Positions 44,882-53,665 of a stretch of DNA of 64,000 bases are shown one piece after another. The stretch's first letter is position 1; every line of letters starts with the position of its first letter. A program made the translations under genes and the position numbers. This DNA is from VMCP01 sp965655465 (GTDB lineage: Bacteria > Bacteroidota > Bacteroidia > NS11-12g > UBA955): contig CBFHGY010000004.1 in the NCBI GenBank assembly GCA_965655465.1, positions 8,601 through 72,600 of the forward strand, given 5' to 3'. Below the pieces are notes generated by a model that saw only the letters and a list, made by a program, of their open reading frames with translations, was not told where the DNA came from and did not search any database.

Positions 44882-46825
44882 ATGAATAAATATGATGTAA
44901 TAGTTGTAGGCGCCGGACATGCCGGTTGTGAAGCAGCTCATGCCGCCGCAACTATGGGAAAAAATGTACTCCTCGTTACCATGAATATGGAAACCATCGC
45001 TAAAATGAGTTGTAACCCTGCAATGGGTGGAGTCGCTAAGGGACAAATAATCAGGGAGATAGACGCACTTGGAGGTATGTCTGGAATAATCACTGATAAG
45101 ACCATGATCCAATTCAGAATGCTAAATCAATCCAAGGGATTTGCTATGTGGAGTCCAAGAGCACAATCCGATAGATGGCGATTCTCTGAAGAATGGCGAC
45201 TCACTTTAGAACTAAATAAAAATATCGATTTTTTTCAGGACTCTGTGAACGAATTAATCGTAGAGGGTGAACATGTGACAGGAGTAATATGTGGTATGGG
45301 AAATAAATTCTATTCCAAAACAGTCGTGGTTACCGCAGGTACGTTCTTAAACGGACTCATACATATAGGAAGAAAAAACTTCGGCGGAGGACGTATGGCT
45401 GAAAAAGCATCATTTGGAATAACCGCCCAATTAGAATCTCTTGGATTCACCAGTGGACGTATGAAAACGGGTACCCCTCCCAGAATAGATGGTCGCACCT
45501 TAAATTACGATAAAATGGAGGAACAAAAGGGAGACACCATTCCTTATACCTTCTCATTTTCCCAAACAACCCAACCACTCACCAATCAAAGGAGTTGTTA
45601 CATCACCTATACCAACGAAGAAGTTCACAATCTTCTTAGAGAAGGTTTTGAAGATTCTCCTATGTATAATGGTTCTATTAAAAGCCTCGGACCCAGATAT
45701 TGTCCTAGTATTGAAGATAAAATAAATCGTTTTGCTGAGAGAGACCGACATCAAATCTTCGTAGAACCCGAAGGTTGGAATACCGTTGAAGTATATGTAA
45801 ACGNNNNNNNNNNNNNNNNNNNNNNNNNNNNNNNNNNNNNNNNNNNNNNNNNNNNNNNNNNNNNNNNNNNNNNNNNNNNNNNNNNNNNNNNNNNNNNNNN
45901 NGGATTTAGTACCTCATTACCCGATGACGTTCAACAAAGAGCTCTGCGTAAAATACCAGGATTTGAAAATGCTAAAATATTCAGACCCGGATATGCTATC
46001 GAGTACGACTACTTTCCACCAACCCAATTAAAAGCTTCCCTCGAAACAAAAAAGATATCCAATCTGTTCTTTGCAGGACAAATAAATGGTACAACAGGAT
46101 ATGAAGAAGCTGCAGCGCAAGGATTAATGGCCGGAATAAACGCAGCACTCAAAGTAGATGATAAAGATCCATTAATATTAAAAAGAAACGAGGCCTACAT
46201 AGGAGTATTAATAGACGACCTTGTTTTTAAAGGAACTGAAGAACCTTACAGAATGTTCACTTCACGAGCAGAATATCGGATATCCCTAAGACAGGATAAT
46301 GCAGATGAACGCCTCACGCCAATCGGCTATCATATAGGTTTAGCATCTAAAACACGCATGGATAATTTAAACCAAAAAATCGAAGATGCCGAAAATCTAA
46401 TCACAATTCTAAAAAACACATCCATCACACCAACTGAAGCAAAAGAACATTTGAATATAGACATTAGTGAAAAAACCAAAATACATAAACTTTTACTAAG
46501 ACCTCAGGTTAACATACAATCCTTATTATTGTTACCTTCACTTTACCAAAATAAAAGCTTCAATTATCAAGTAATCGAAAAAGTAGAAATAGAAGTTAAA
46601 TATTCCAGTTACATCCAAAGAGAACAAGAACAAGCTCAAAAACTAAACACCCTAAATCATCTTAGAATTCCAAAAAATTTCGATTATTCCAAATTACAAT
46701 CTATGTCCGCAGAATCTCGAGAAAAATTAAACCGTATAAAACCCGAGACTATAGAGGATGCAAAAAAAATAAGTGGAGTGTCACCATCCGATATATCCGT
46801 TTTACTTATTTATTTCGGTCGATGA
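44882..46825 (+). CDS. mnmG: tRNA uridine 5-carboxymethylaminomethyl modification enzyme MnmG (GidA)
   Basis: Start ATG 44882 (MNKYDVIVVGAGHAGCEAAHAAA). The longer upstream frame would read through repeat DNA, the promoter box and the parS-like site, so it is rejected. FAD motif GAGHAGCE (10-17), MSCNPAMGGVAKG (45-57), MLNQSKGFAMWSPRAQ, and EYDYFPPTQLK later; C-terminal SGVSPSDISVLLIYFGR. With MnmE it modifies wobble uridines. A 98-N gap (45804-45901) interrupts it after YVN and before GFSTSLP, which are adjacent residues in MnmG. Without the N codons it has about 614 residues, a normal length. Confidence 0.95.
   Translation: MNKYDVIVVGAGHAGCEAAHAAATMGKNVLLVTMNMETIAKMSCNPAMGGVAKGQIIREIDALGGMSGIITDKTMIQFRMLNQSKGFAMWSPRAQSDRWRFSEEWRLTLELNKNIDFFQDSVNELIVEGEHVTGVICGMGNKFYSKTVVVTAGTFLNGLIHIGRKNFGGGRMAEKASFGITAQLESLGFTSGRMKTGTPPRIDGRTLNYDKMEEQKGDTIPYTFSFSQTTQPLTNQRSCYITYTNEEVHNLLREGFEDSPMYNGSIKSLGPRYCPSIEDKINRFAERDRHQIFVEPEGWNTVEVYVNXXXXXXXXXXXXXXXXXXXXXXXXXXXXXXXXXGFSTSLPDDVQQRALRKIPGFENAKIFRPGYAIEYDYFPPTQLKASLETKKISNLFFAGQINGTTGYEEAAAQGLMAGINAALKVDDKDPLILKRNEAYIGVLIDDLVFKGTEEPYRMFTSRAEYRISLRQDNADERLTPIGYHIGLASKTRMDNLNQKIEDAENLITILKNTSITPTEAKEHLNIDISEKTKIHKLLLRPQVNIQSLLLLPSLYQNKSFNYQVIEKVEIEVKYSSYIQREQEQAQKLNTLNHLRIPKNFDYSKLQSMSAESREKLNRIKPETIEDAKKISGVSPSDISVLLIYFGR
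45804..45901. other. Assembly gap (98 N) inside mnmG
   Basis: The flanks end in AACG and begin with GGATTT. Joining them with one shared G gives the family sequence N-G-F-S-T without missing residues. Confidence 0.9.
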
Positions 46826-48318
46826 AAAAAAACCTATACATAATGATCATAGCATGTATATCTTGTGCCAATCCTGTATCTCCAACAGGTGGTTCTAAGG
46901 ATATAACAGCACCAAAAATAATTAAAGTAACCCATGACACCTTAAATCAAACTAAAAGGGTTACGATTTACTTTGACGAACATATACAATTTACTAATGA
47001 AGTAAATCTAAATCCAAAAAAATCGAAAGAAAACAAACCTAATATCATAAAAGGTAAAAAAAATATTATTATTCCATTAAAAAAACATCACAACTCCATT
47101 TCCCTTAGCAATTCAATAAAAGATTTAAACGAAGGAAACAAAGGAATATTTGCACCCCTAATTATCGGAAATGACACGTTCCATGGGAAACATCCCTATA
47201 AACTGAATAAATATTTCAAAGCAGATCAAAAATCACTATACGCCGAAGTTAAAATCGATTCCTTGATATATACCAGCTATAATATTGAAGATACCCTTTA
47301 TATAGAAGGTTTTCCAAACAACACTAAAAACCTCACCTATTATATAGATAAAAACAAGAACAGAGAATACGACAGCACGGAGTGGGCATACACTGGAATT
47401 TATGATACCATCGGACCAACTAATTTATATCCTCCAAAGAGTATTATTATAAACGTAGACACTACATTCCAAGATGTGGTTTGCATACTACCATTCTATG
47501 CCATCAATAAAAGAATACAAGAAATATCTAAAATACAATCAAACGATACTTTCATATTTAATAAGGATTCATTCAATAAAATACAGAAACACATCAATTA
47601 CAAAATATCTTATAAAGGTATAAAACTTAAGCCCTACGTTATAAAACAACAAATCAACGGACTCTTAGACACTCAAATTCGATATATAAACAGTATCGGA
47701 GTGTATATCAATCCTAATTCAAACAANNNNNNNNNNNNNNNNNNNNNNNNNNNNNNNNNNNNNNNNNNNNNNNNNNNNNNNNNNNNNNNNNNNNNNNNNN
47801 NNNNNNNNNNNNNNNNNNNNNNNNACCAAATCAACGGACTCTTAGACACTCAAATTCGATATATAAACAGTATCGGAGTGTATATCAATCCTAATTCAAA
47901 CAAGGATACTCTTACAAAGATTATCAAAAATGGAGAAGTAGTTTTCCAATTAACCGACAGTATAAAAAAATTGAATCACCCAATTCAAATCATCCTTACT
48001 GAAAAGGGAAACTCGTATATTAACTCGTTCACTATCCAAACACAGAGCTTTGCGCATTCACTTAGCTATGGAGAATATAACATTACTGCCTTCATAGACC
48101 TTAATAATAATGGATTACTGGATCAAAATAAGCACAGTAGCGATAGTATTTTACATTTCATGGAACCTTTCGCGATAAAAGGAAACACAACCACTGTGTT
48201 TAACCTAGGATCAAGCGTGAATAACAGTACCCCAGCAGGTGGAAAAACCAAGTCACAAATACCCGTAAATCTAAGGATCAAAAAGTCTGTGGACCAACGC
48301 CAAACTATCGAAGAATAA
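46822..48318 (+). CDS. Ig-like domain lipoprotein
   Basis: The N-terminus MKKNLYIMIIACISCANPVSPTGGSKD has a lipobox (ISC) and the PTGG-KD-T-P start common to Bacteroidota Ig-like lipoproteins, followed by YFDEHIQF. The protein is Lys/Asn/Ile-rich. The gene overlaps the mnmG stop by 4 bp (ATGA), a common neighbour pair in this phylum. A 98-N gap with identical 77-bp flanks (47650-47726 and 47827-47903) duplicates part of the gene. Collapsing it removes 177 bp in frame and leaves about 439 residues. Confidence 0.8.
   Translation: MKKNLYIMIIACISCANPVSPTGGSKDITAPKIIKVTHDTLNQTKRVTIYFDEHIQFTNEVNLNPKKSKENKPNIIKGKKNIIIPLKKHHNSISLSNSIKDLNEGNKGIFAPLIIGNDTFHGKHPYKLNKYFKADQKSLYAEVKIDSLIYTSYNIEDTLYIEGFPNNTKNLTYYIDKNKNREYDSTEWAYTGIYDTIGPTNLYPPKSIIINVDTTFQDVVCILPFYAINKRIQEISKIQSNDTFIFNKDSFNKIQKHINYKISYKGIKLKPYVIKQQINGLLDTQIRYINSIGVYINPNSNXXXXXXXXXXXXXXXXXXXXXXXXXXXXXXXXXXQINGLLDTQIRYINSIGVYINPNSNKDTLTKIIKNGEVVFQLTDSIKKLNHPIQIILTEKGNSYINSFTIQTQSFAHSLSYGEYNITAFIDLNNNGLLDQNKHSSDSILHFMEPFAIKGNTTTVFNLGSSVNNSTPAGGKTKSQIPVNLRIKKSVDQRQTIEE
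47650..47903. repeat. Unresolved contig overlap: 77-bp direct repeat around a 98-N gap
   Basis: Bases 47650-47726 and 47827-47903 are identical, with N at 47727-47824. This looks like two contig ends overlapping by 77 bp that were joined with N, not a biological repeat. Confidence 0.85.
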
Positions 48319-48411
48319 AGCCACATTCAAAAGTAATAATCACAAGAAACCAACACGCAAGTGAAAAACCATAATTAATTGATTTACAATAATTTAAAAA
48401 TAAAAATAGTC

Positions 48412-48427
48412 TGTTTCACGGGAAACA
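48412..48427. promoter_or_regulatory. parS-like site 4
   Basis: TGTTTCACGGGAAACA differs by one base from the consensus TGTTTCACGTGAAACA. It lies 7 bp from the first DnaA-box-like 9-mer. Confidence 0.55.
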
Positions 48428-48559
48428 TTTGCACTTATCCGCATATCCACAGAGAATAAATACATAATAATATATTTAATTAAAATAGATTAATTATTAC
48501 TATTGGGACTGTTTAAAACGAAAAGAGAGAGGGAATGAAGTAAAATGATTTCGATGTAT

Positions 48560-48567
48560 TAGTTTTG
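48560..48567 (+). promoter_or_regulatory. -7 box of pheS (TAGTTTTG), leaderless arrangement
   Basis: Exact TAnnTTTG match ending 4 nt before the pheS ATG. Confidence 0.6.
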
Positions 48568-48571
48568 CGAC

Positions 48572-49582
48572 ATGCTTGAACAAATCAATGAACTAAGCGA
48601 ATCGATAAAACGTAAGAATATCAGCAGTGCGAAAGAATTAGAAAACTTCCGCATTGAATATTTGAGTAAAAAAGGTCATATCAATCGTTTGTTTGAGGCG
48701 TTTAGGGAAATTTCCCCTGAAATCAAAAAAGAGGTTGGAAAGCCACTAAATTTATTGAAGCGTCAAGCGGAAATGCTTTTTGAGGAATTGAATGACAAAT
48801 TTGAATCGGAAAGTGAGTCTGGCTTTCGGGATATAGACCAAAGTTTACCCGTCTATTTGGAGAGTTCTGGATCCATTCATCCAATAACCGCTGTTCAAAA
48901 TCGATTAATTGAAATTTTTAATTCTTTAGGGTTTGATTTAAGCGATGGTCCTGAAATTGAAGATGATTGGCACAACTTTGGTGCCTTAAATTTTGATGAG
49001 GATCATCCTGCTCGAGATATGCAAGATACCTTTTTTGTTGGAGAAGATGTTCTGAGAACACATACCTCTTCCGTACAAATACGTGAAATGCAGCGTAATA
49101 AACCTCCCTTAAGATTGATTATGCCTGGTAGGGTTTATAGAAATGAAGCGGTAAGTTCAAGAAGTAATTGCTTTTTTCATCAATTGGAAGGATTGTATAT
49201 TGATAAAGGAGTGACTTTTGCAGATTTAAAACAGACTTTGTATTATTTTGTACAACAATTCTTTGGTGAAGGAACAGAGGTGCGTTTTCGCTCGAGCTAT
49301 TTTCCTTTTACCGAACCTAGCGCCGAGATGGATATTTGGGTAGGGACGAATTCTCCTGAAGATATTCGATTGACAAAAGGAACGGGTTGGTTAGAAGTAT
49401 TAGGTTGTGGTATGGTTCATCCGAATGTGCTCGATAATTGTGGAATTGATAGTAAAGAATTTACTGGATTTGCATTTGGTATGGGATTAGATCGTATGAC
49501 TATGTTAAAATACGGTATTAACGATATCAGAGATTTGTTTTTGAATGATGTTCGTTTATTGAACCAATTTAAGGGTATGTAA
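48572..49582 (+). CDS. pheS: Phenylalanyl-tRNA synthetase alpha subunit
   Basis: 336 residues: an N-terminal coiled coil (1-85), then the class II core with SIHPITAVQNRLIEIF, FGALNFDEDHPARDMQDTFF, THTSSVQIR, GRVYRNE, FHQLEGLYIDKG and C-terminal GFAFGMGLDRMTMLKYGINDIRDLF (motif 3). It charges tRNA-Phe together with PheT, which is not nearby. The -7 box sits 4 nt upstream, so the mRNA is probably leaderless. The stop TAA shares its last base with the next ATG. Confidence 0.95.
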   Translation: MLEQINELSESIKRKNISSAKELENFRIEYLSKKGHINRLFEAFREISPEIKKEVGKPLNLLKRQAEMLFEELNDKFESESESGFRDIDQSLPVYLESSGSIHPITAVQNRLIEIFNSLGFDLSDGPEIEDDWHNFGALNFDEDHPARDMQDTFFVGEDVLRTHTSSVQIREMQRNKPPLRLIMPGRVYRNEAVSSRSNCFFHQLEGLYIDKGVTFADLKQTLYYFVQQFFGEGTEVRFRSSYFPFTEPSAEMDIWVGTNSPEDIRLTKGTGWLEVLGCGMVHPNVLDNCGIDSKEFTGFAFGMGLDRMTMLKYGINDIRDLFLNDVRLLNQFKGM

Positions 49583-50322
49583 TGATAGTTTTTGTCAGCG
49601 ACTTTCATTTAGGTTCTCCTAATTATAAAACTTCGAGAAAAAGAGAAGCTGATATATGTGCATTTTTAGATTCAGTAAAAGAACGTGCCACCGAAATTTA
49701 TTTCTTGGGGGATGTTTTTGATTTCTGGTTCGAATATAAAACGGTAATTCCTAAAGGCTATGTTCGTTTTATTGGGAAATTAGCTGAATTGTCTGATTTG
49801 GGTATTCAATTAAAATTATGTGTTGGAAATCATGACTTATGGATGTCTGATTATCTAAAACTAGAATGTGGTGTAGAGGTCTTTAAAGAACCCCGGATTT
49901 TAGATATGGGAGAAACTAAAATTCTAGTACATCATGGAGATGGTTTGGGTCCCGGAGACTTAAAATACAAATTTCTAAAAAAAATATTTACCAATAAGAT
50001 AGCCCAATACTGCTTCCGATTGTTACATCCAGATTTGGGAGTACAAATGGCTAATGCATTTAGTAGAAAAAGCCGTTCAGGTGAAAAACCCATTGAGAAA
50101 AGTTACAAAGGCGATCATATAGAGTTTTTAACTCAATATTGTGAAGAGGTGCTGCAAGATACATTTGTGCATTTTTTCATATTTGGTCATAGGCATTTAC
50201 AATTGGATATTACCTTGTCTAATGGGGTAAGCAGATATGTAAATTTAGGGGAATGGTTCTCGGGCAGGCGGTATGTGATTTTTCAGAATGGTCATTTAGA
50301 AATAAAAGAGTTCAAAAATTAG
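49582..50322 (+). CDS. lpxH: LpxH-like UDP-2,3-diacylglucosamine diphosphatase
   Basis: 246 residues of the calcineurin-like phosphoesterase fold. The metal ligands are in FVSDFHLGSPN (4-14), FLGDVFDFWF (about 42), VGNHDLWMSDY (about 80), HHGDGLGPGD (about 113) and FGHRHLQ (about 198). The match is to LpxH-type enzymes, which cleave UDP-diacylglucosamine to lipid X in lipid A synthesis. It is translationally coupled to pheS (TAATG). Confidence 0.82.
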   Translation: MIVFVSDFHLGSPNYKTSRKREADICAFLDSVKERATEIYFLGDVFDFWFEYKTVIPKGYVRFIGKLAELSDLGIQLKLCVGNHDLWMSDYLKLECGVEVFKEPRILDMGETKILVHHGDGLGPGDLKYKFLKKIFTNKIAQYCFRLLHPDLGVQMANAFSRKSRSGEKPIEKSYKGDHIEFLTQYCEEVLQDTFVHFFIFGHRHLQLDITLSNGVSRYVNLGEWFSGRRYVIFQNGHLEIKEFKN

Positions 50323-50481
50323 GTAATAACCCCTTTGGGGATGTGTATTTAATAATACCCTTCAGGTAATCCGTTTTTTATGCATAATCATTAAACCAAT
50401 TTGATTGTGTATGTGATGAATAATATTGAATCAAAACGGAGTATGAAAATTGCGTTGTACGCAGAAACCACAATAAAGTGG

Positions 50482-50489
50482 TATTTTTG
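50482..50489 (+). promoter_or_regulatory. -7 box of prfA (TATTTTTG)
   Basis: Exact TAnnTTTG match, 12 nt before ATG 50502. It excludes the GTG at 50478 as start. Confidence 0.5.
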
Positions 50490-50501
50490 AAATTCCATTG
50501 T

Positions 50502-51569
50502 ATGTTAGATAAATTAGAAGCGGTTTACGAACATTTTAAAGAAATTGAACTCCTCCTAAGCAGTCCAGAAGTATCTTCAGATATGAAGCGCTTTACCAAA
50601 CTTAATAAGGAATACAGAGATCTAGAGGAAGTTGTAGAGGCCTATTTTGAATATAAAAAACTAAGTGAGGGAATTACAGAAGCCCGCGATATTCTAAAAA
50701 ATGAAAAAGATAGGGAAATGCGCGATATGGCTAAAGAAGAACTCGAGATTTTAGAAGCAAGACAACCTGTATTGGAAGAGGAAATTCGCATCCTTTTACT
50801 TCCAAAAGATCCCGAAGATGCTAAAACATGCGTGGTAGAAATACGTGCAGGTACGGGTGGAGATGAAGCGTGTATTTTCGTTGGGGATTTGTATCGCATG
50901 TATTTAAAGTTTTGCGATAAAAAAGAATGGAAAACCGATTTGATTGAGGATATGGAAGGCAGCAGTGGGGGATACTCCAAAGTCAGTTTTACCATAGAAG
51001 TTCCAGGTGCATATGGTGTCATGAAATATGAAAGCGGTGTGCATCGAGTGCAGAGAGTTCCCGCAACAGAAAGCCAAGGAAGAATACACACTTCCGCTGT
51101 AACGGTAGCGGTAATGCCTGAAGCCGAGGAAGTGGATATTCATTTTAATGAAGCCGATGTTAAAATGGAAACTTCACGAAGTGGTGGAGCGGGCGGACAA
51201 AACGTAAACAAAGTAGAAACCAAGGTAATGCTTACCCACCTTCCTACAGGTATGGTTGTGATTTGTCAAACAGAGCGTACACAGCTTAAAAACCGCGAAA
51301 AAGCAATGAAAATGCTTCGCACCAAGTTGTATGAAATCGAATTGGAAAAGCATAATGCAGCAATAGCGGCTAAAAGAAAAACCTTGGTATCCACCGGAGA
51401 TAGAAGTGCAAAAATTAGAACCTATAACTATCCACAAAGTAGGGTAACCGATCACCGCATTGGACTTACCTTATACGATTTACCTAATATAATGAACGGG
51501 GATATTGAAGGCATTATCAATGCTTTGATGGTAGCCGAAAATGCTGAACGATTAAAGGCAGAATTGTAA
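50502..51569 (+). CDS. prfA: Peptide chain release factor 1
   Basis: 355 residues from ATG 50502 (MLDKLEAVYEHFKEIELLL); the GTG at 50478 would put the promoter box inside the gene. It has the RF1-specific PxT tripeptide in RVPATESQGRIHTS and the GGQ of SRSGGAGGQNVNKVETK. RTYNYPQSRVTDHRIGLTLYDL is typical. It releases peptides at UAG and UAA. Confidence 0.94.
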   Translation: MLDKLEAVYEHFKEIELLLSSPEVSSDMKRFTKLNKEYRDLEEVVEAYFEYKKLSEGITEARDILKNEKDREMRDMAKEELEILEARQPVLEEEIRILLLPKDPEDAKTCVVEIRAGTGGDEACIFVGDLYRMYLKFCDKKEWKTDLIEDMEGSSGGYSKVSFTIEVPGAYGVMKYESGVHRVQRVPATESQGRIHTSAVTVAVMPEAEEVDIHFNEADVKMETSRSGGAGGQNVNKVETKVMLTHLPTGMVVICQTERTQLKNREKAMKMLRTKLYEIELEKHNAAIAAKRKTLVSTGDRSAKIRTYNYPQSRVTDHRIGLTLYDLPNIMNGDIEGIINALMVAENAERLKAEL

Positions 51570-51768
51570 TACAATAAGGCACATACTTTAAAAATAAGAA
51601 TTTAAACAATTTGTTTAAGTAGTATATTTAATCGTATGTTTTAGAGCTAAATCCTTTATAAATTGACAGTAAAATAAATACGTTGGATTACAAAAAGTGA
51701 AAGGTTTCGCTTTTGAAAACTACTCTATAAACTAGGCATTTATATGAAAGGTTTCCGATAAAAAAGAG

Positions 51769-51776
51769 TAAATTTG
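51769..51776 (+). promoter_or_regulatory. -7 box of rpoN (TAAATTTG)
   Basis: TAnnTTTG match, 10 nt before the rpoN ATG. Confidence 0.5.
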
Positions 51777-51786
51777 ATACGGATTT

Positions 51787-53250
51787 ATGGCTCTTTCACA
51801 GGCTCAAATACAAGCACTTCAACAAAAACTCTCGCCACAGCAAATACAATTTATAAAGCTGTTACAGATGAATACGCTCGATTTTGAATCGCGTTTAACC
51901 GAAGAATTATTGGATAATCCCGCTTTAGAAAAAGGTCAGAACGACCAAGAATTTGCTGAATCCAATGCAATAGCGGAAAATGATTACGACGATTTTGGAA
52001 GTGAAAAAGAGTACGATGTCGACGAAATCCTAAGAGCAAGTGGTGGCGACGATGAATACGGCTCCTTTAAAATGGGAGAGGATTATACAGGAGAAGATAG
52101 AAATGAACTGCCCATTAGGTCTGAATCGTCATTTCAAGAATATTTAGTGGAACAAGCTCGCGCAAGTTTCCATCAAGAAAGAGAATTGCAGTTAGCGTTT
52201 CATTTAATCAATTCTATTGAGGAAGACGGATATCTCCGAAGAGAATTACGGAGCATTGTGAACGACCTGGCTTTTAACGAGAATTTGATGACCAATGAGG
52301 ATGAATTGGAGAAAATACTCATTAAAATTCAAAACTTTGATCCTGCTGGAATAGCAGCCAGGGACCTCCAAGAATGTTTGTTATTGCAGTTGTATAAAAA
52401 GGATTATGGCGATAACGACGCCATTACTTTGGCTGAAAAAATCTTATCCGAGCACATGGAAGCTTTTTCCAAAAAGCACTATGAAAAAATAACTAAAGCG
52501 CTAAAAATCAACGATGAACAATTAAAAGGGGCTATAACGGAAATTATAAAACTCAATCCAAAACCGGGTGAGTCTTCAGGATCTTCGAGTATTAAAACCC
52601 AATATATTGTACCCGATTTCACGGTAAAGGAAGAAGAAGGATTTCTTTTAGTTTCCCTTAACGGTCGAAACGCACCTGAATTAAAATTGAGTAGGGCGTA
52701 TACCGAAACCTTAAAAACGTACGAAAAATCTCAAACCAAAGAAAAAGATTTGCGAGATGCGGTGCAATATATTAAGCAAAAAGTAGACGGGGCAAGGTGG
52801 TTTATTGATTCTGTAAAGCAACGACAAAACACATTGTTAAGAACCATGCAGGCTATCGTTGATAAGCAAAAAGCCTTTTTTTACGAGGGAGATGAAACGA
52901 ATTTGAAGCCGATGATTTTGAAGGATATTGCCGAAATCGTAGAAATGGATGTGAGTACTATTTCGCGTGTAGCCAATTCTAAATATGTGGATACCGATTT
53001 TGGAATTTTTCCATTGAAGTTTTTCTTTTCAGAGGGAATTTCAAATGACAGCGGTGAAGAGGTATCCAACAGAGAAATTAAAAAGATTTTAGAAGAAGCC
53101 ATTCAAGGAGAAGATAAATCTAAGCCTTTAACAGACGATGCATTGGCGGCACTTTTGAATGAGAAGGGTTATCCAATAGCACGAAGAACGGTAGCTAAAT
53201 ATCGAGAACAACTCAATATTCCCGTAGCAAGGATGCGTAAGGAGTTATAA
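51787..53250 (+). CDS. rpoN: RNA polymerase sigma-54 factor
   Basis: 487 residues. N-terminal Gln/Leu-rich region I (LSQAQIQALQQKLSPQQIQFIKLLQMNT), an acidic region II (65-120), the core-binding region with NFDPAGIAARDLQECL, and the C-terminal RpoN box ARRTVAKYREQLNIP. It directs transcription at -24/-12 promoters and needs AAA+ activators; none is in the window. The upstream gap (51570-51786) holds only an AT-rich hairpin and the promoter box. Confidence 0.94.
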   Translation: MALSQAQIQALQQKLSPQQIQFIKLLQMNTLDFESRLTEELLDNPALEKGQNDQEFAESNAIAENDYDDFGSEKEYDVDEILRASGGDDEYGSFKMGEDYTGEDRNELPIRSESSFQEYLVEQARASFHQERELQLAFHLINSIEEDGYLRRELRSIVNDLAFNENLMTNEDELEKILIKIQNFDPAGIAARDLQECLLLQLYKKDYGDNDAITLAEKILSEHMEAFSKKHYEKITKALKINDEQLKGAITEIIKLNPKPGESSGSSSIKTQYIVPDFTVKEEEGFLLVSLNGRNAPELKLSRAYTETLKTYEKSQTKEKDLRDAVQYIKQKVDGARWFIDSVKQRQNTLLRTMQAIVDKQKAFFYEGDETNLKPMILKDIAEIVEMDVSTISRVANSKYVDTDFGIFPLKFFFSEGISNDSGEEVSNREIKKILEEAIQGEDKSKPLTDDALAALLNEKGYPIARRTVAKYREQLNIPVARMRKEL

Positions 53251-53299
53251 TTATAAAGAGGTTTATTAATAATAAAAAGGGCATCAAAAAAATAAAAAT

Positions 53300-53665
53300 A
53301 TGGGATTAAGACAAGAAAAAGTAGCAAGACAAATACAAAAGGATTTAGGAGAATTGATGCAGCAAAATCGAGGAGAGTGGATGGCGGGAGCGTTCGTAAC
53401 CATTTCTAAAGTTACCATTACCCCCGATCTTGGTTATGTAAATGTGTATCTGTCTTTATATAATAACGCCAACAGAGCGAAGGTTTTAGAGCATATTAAT
53501 GGCTTAAACAAAGAGATTAGAAGGGCCTTGGCACAGCGCGTTAGACATAGTTTTAGAACGATTCCCGAATTGCGTTTTTACGAAGACGATACCCTGGATT
53601 ACGTTGAAAAGATGGAGGAACTCTTCAAAAAAATCAACAACGAAAACCCCAGTAATCCGGAGTGA
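53300..53665 (+). CDS. rbfA: Ribosome-binding factor A
   Basis: 121 residues with the KH-like RbfA fold: LRQEKVARQIQKDLGELMQQ, VTISKVTITPDLGYVNVYLSLY and IRRALAQRVRHSFRTIPELRFYEDDTLDYVEKMEELF. It aids 30S maturation and cold adaptation. It follows rpoN by 49 bp and overlaps the permease gene (GTGA). Confidence 0.92.
   Translation: MGLRQEKVARQIQKDLGELMQQNRGEWMAGAFVTISKVTITPDLGYVNVYLSLYNNANRAKVLEHINGLNKEIRRALAQRVRHSFRTIPELRFYEDDTLDYVEKMEELFKKINNENPSNPE

Larger units (their letters stand above)
48319..48571. other. Candidate replication origin (oriC)
   Basis: A 253-bp AT-rich gap before pheS. It has a parS-like 16-mer (48412-48427), two DnaA-box-like 9-mers sharing one base, TTATCCGCA (48435-48443) and ATATCCACA (48443-48451), each one base from TTATCCACA, and then about 50 bp of nearly pure A/T (48455-48505), a possible unwinding element. 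Hand counts on the plus strand give about 67 G and 99 C for 46681-47220, but about 116 G and 83 C for 48601-49140, with genes on the plus strand on both sides. Confidence 0.6.
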
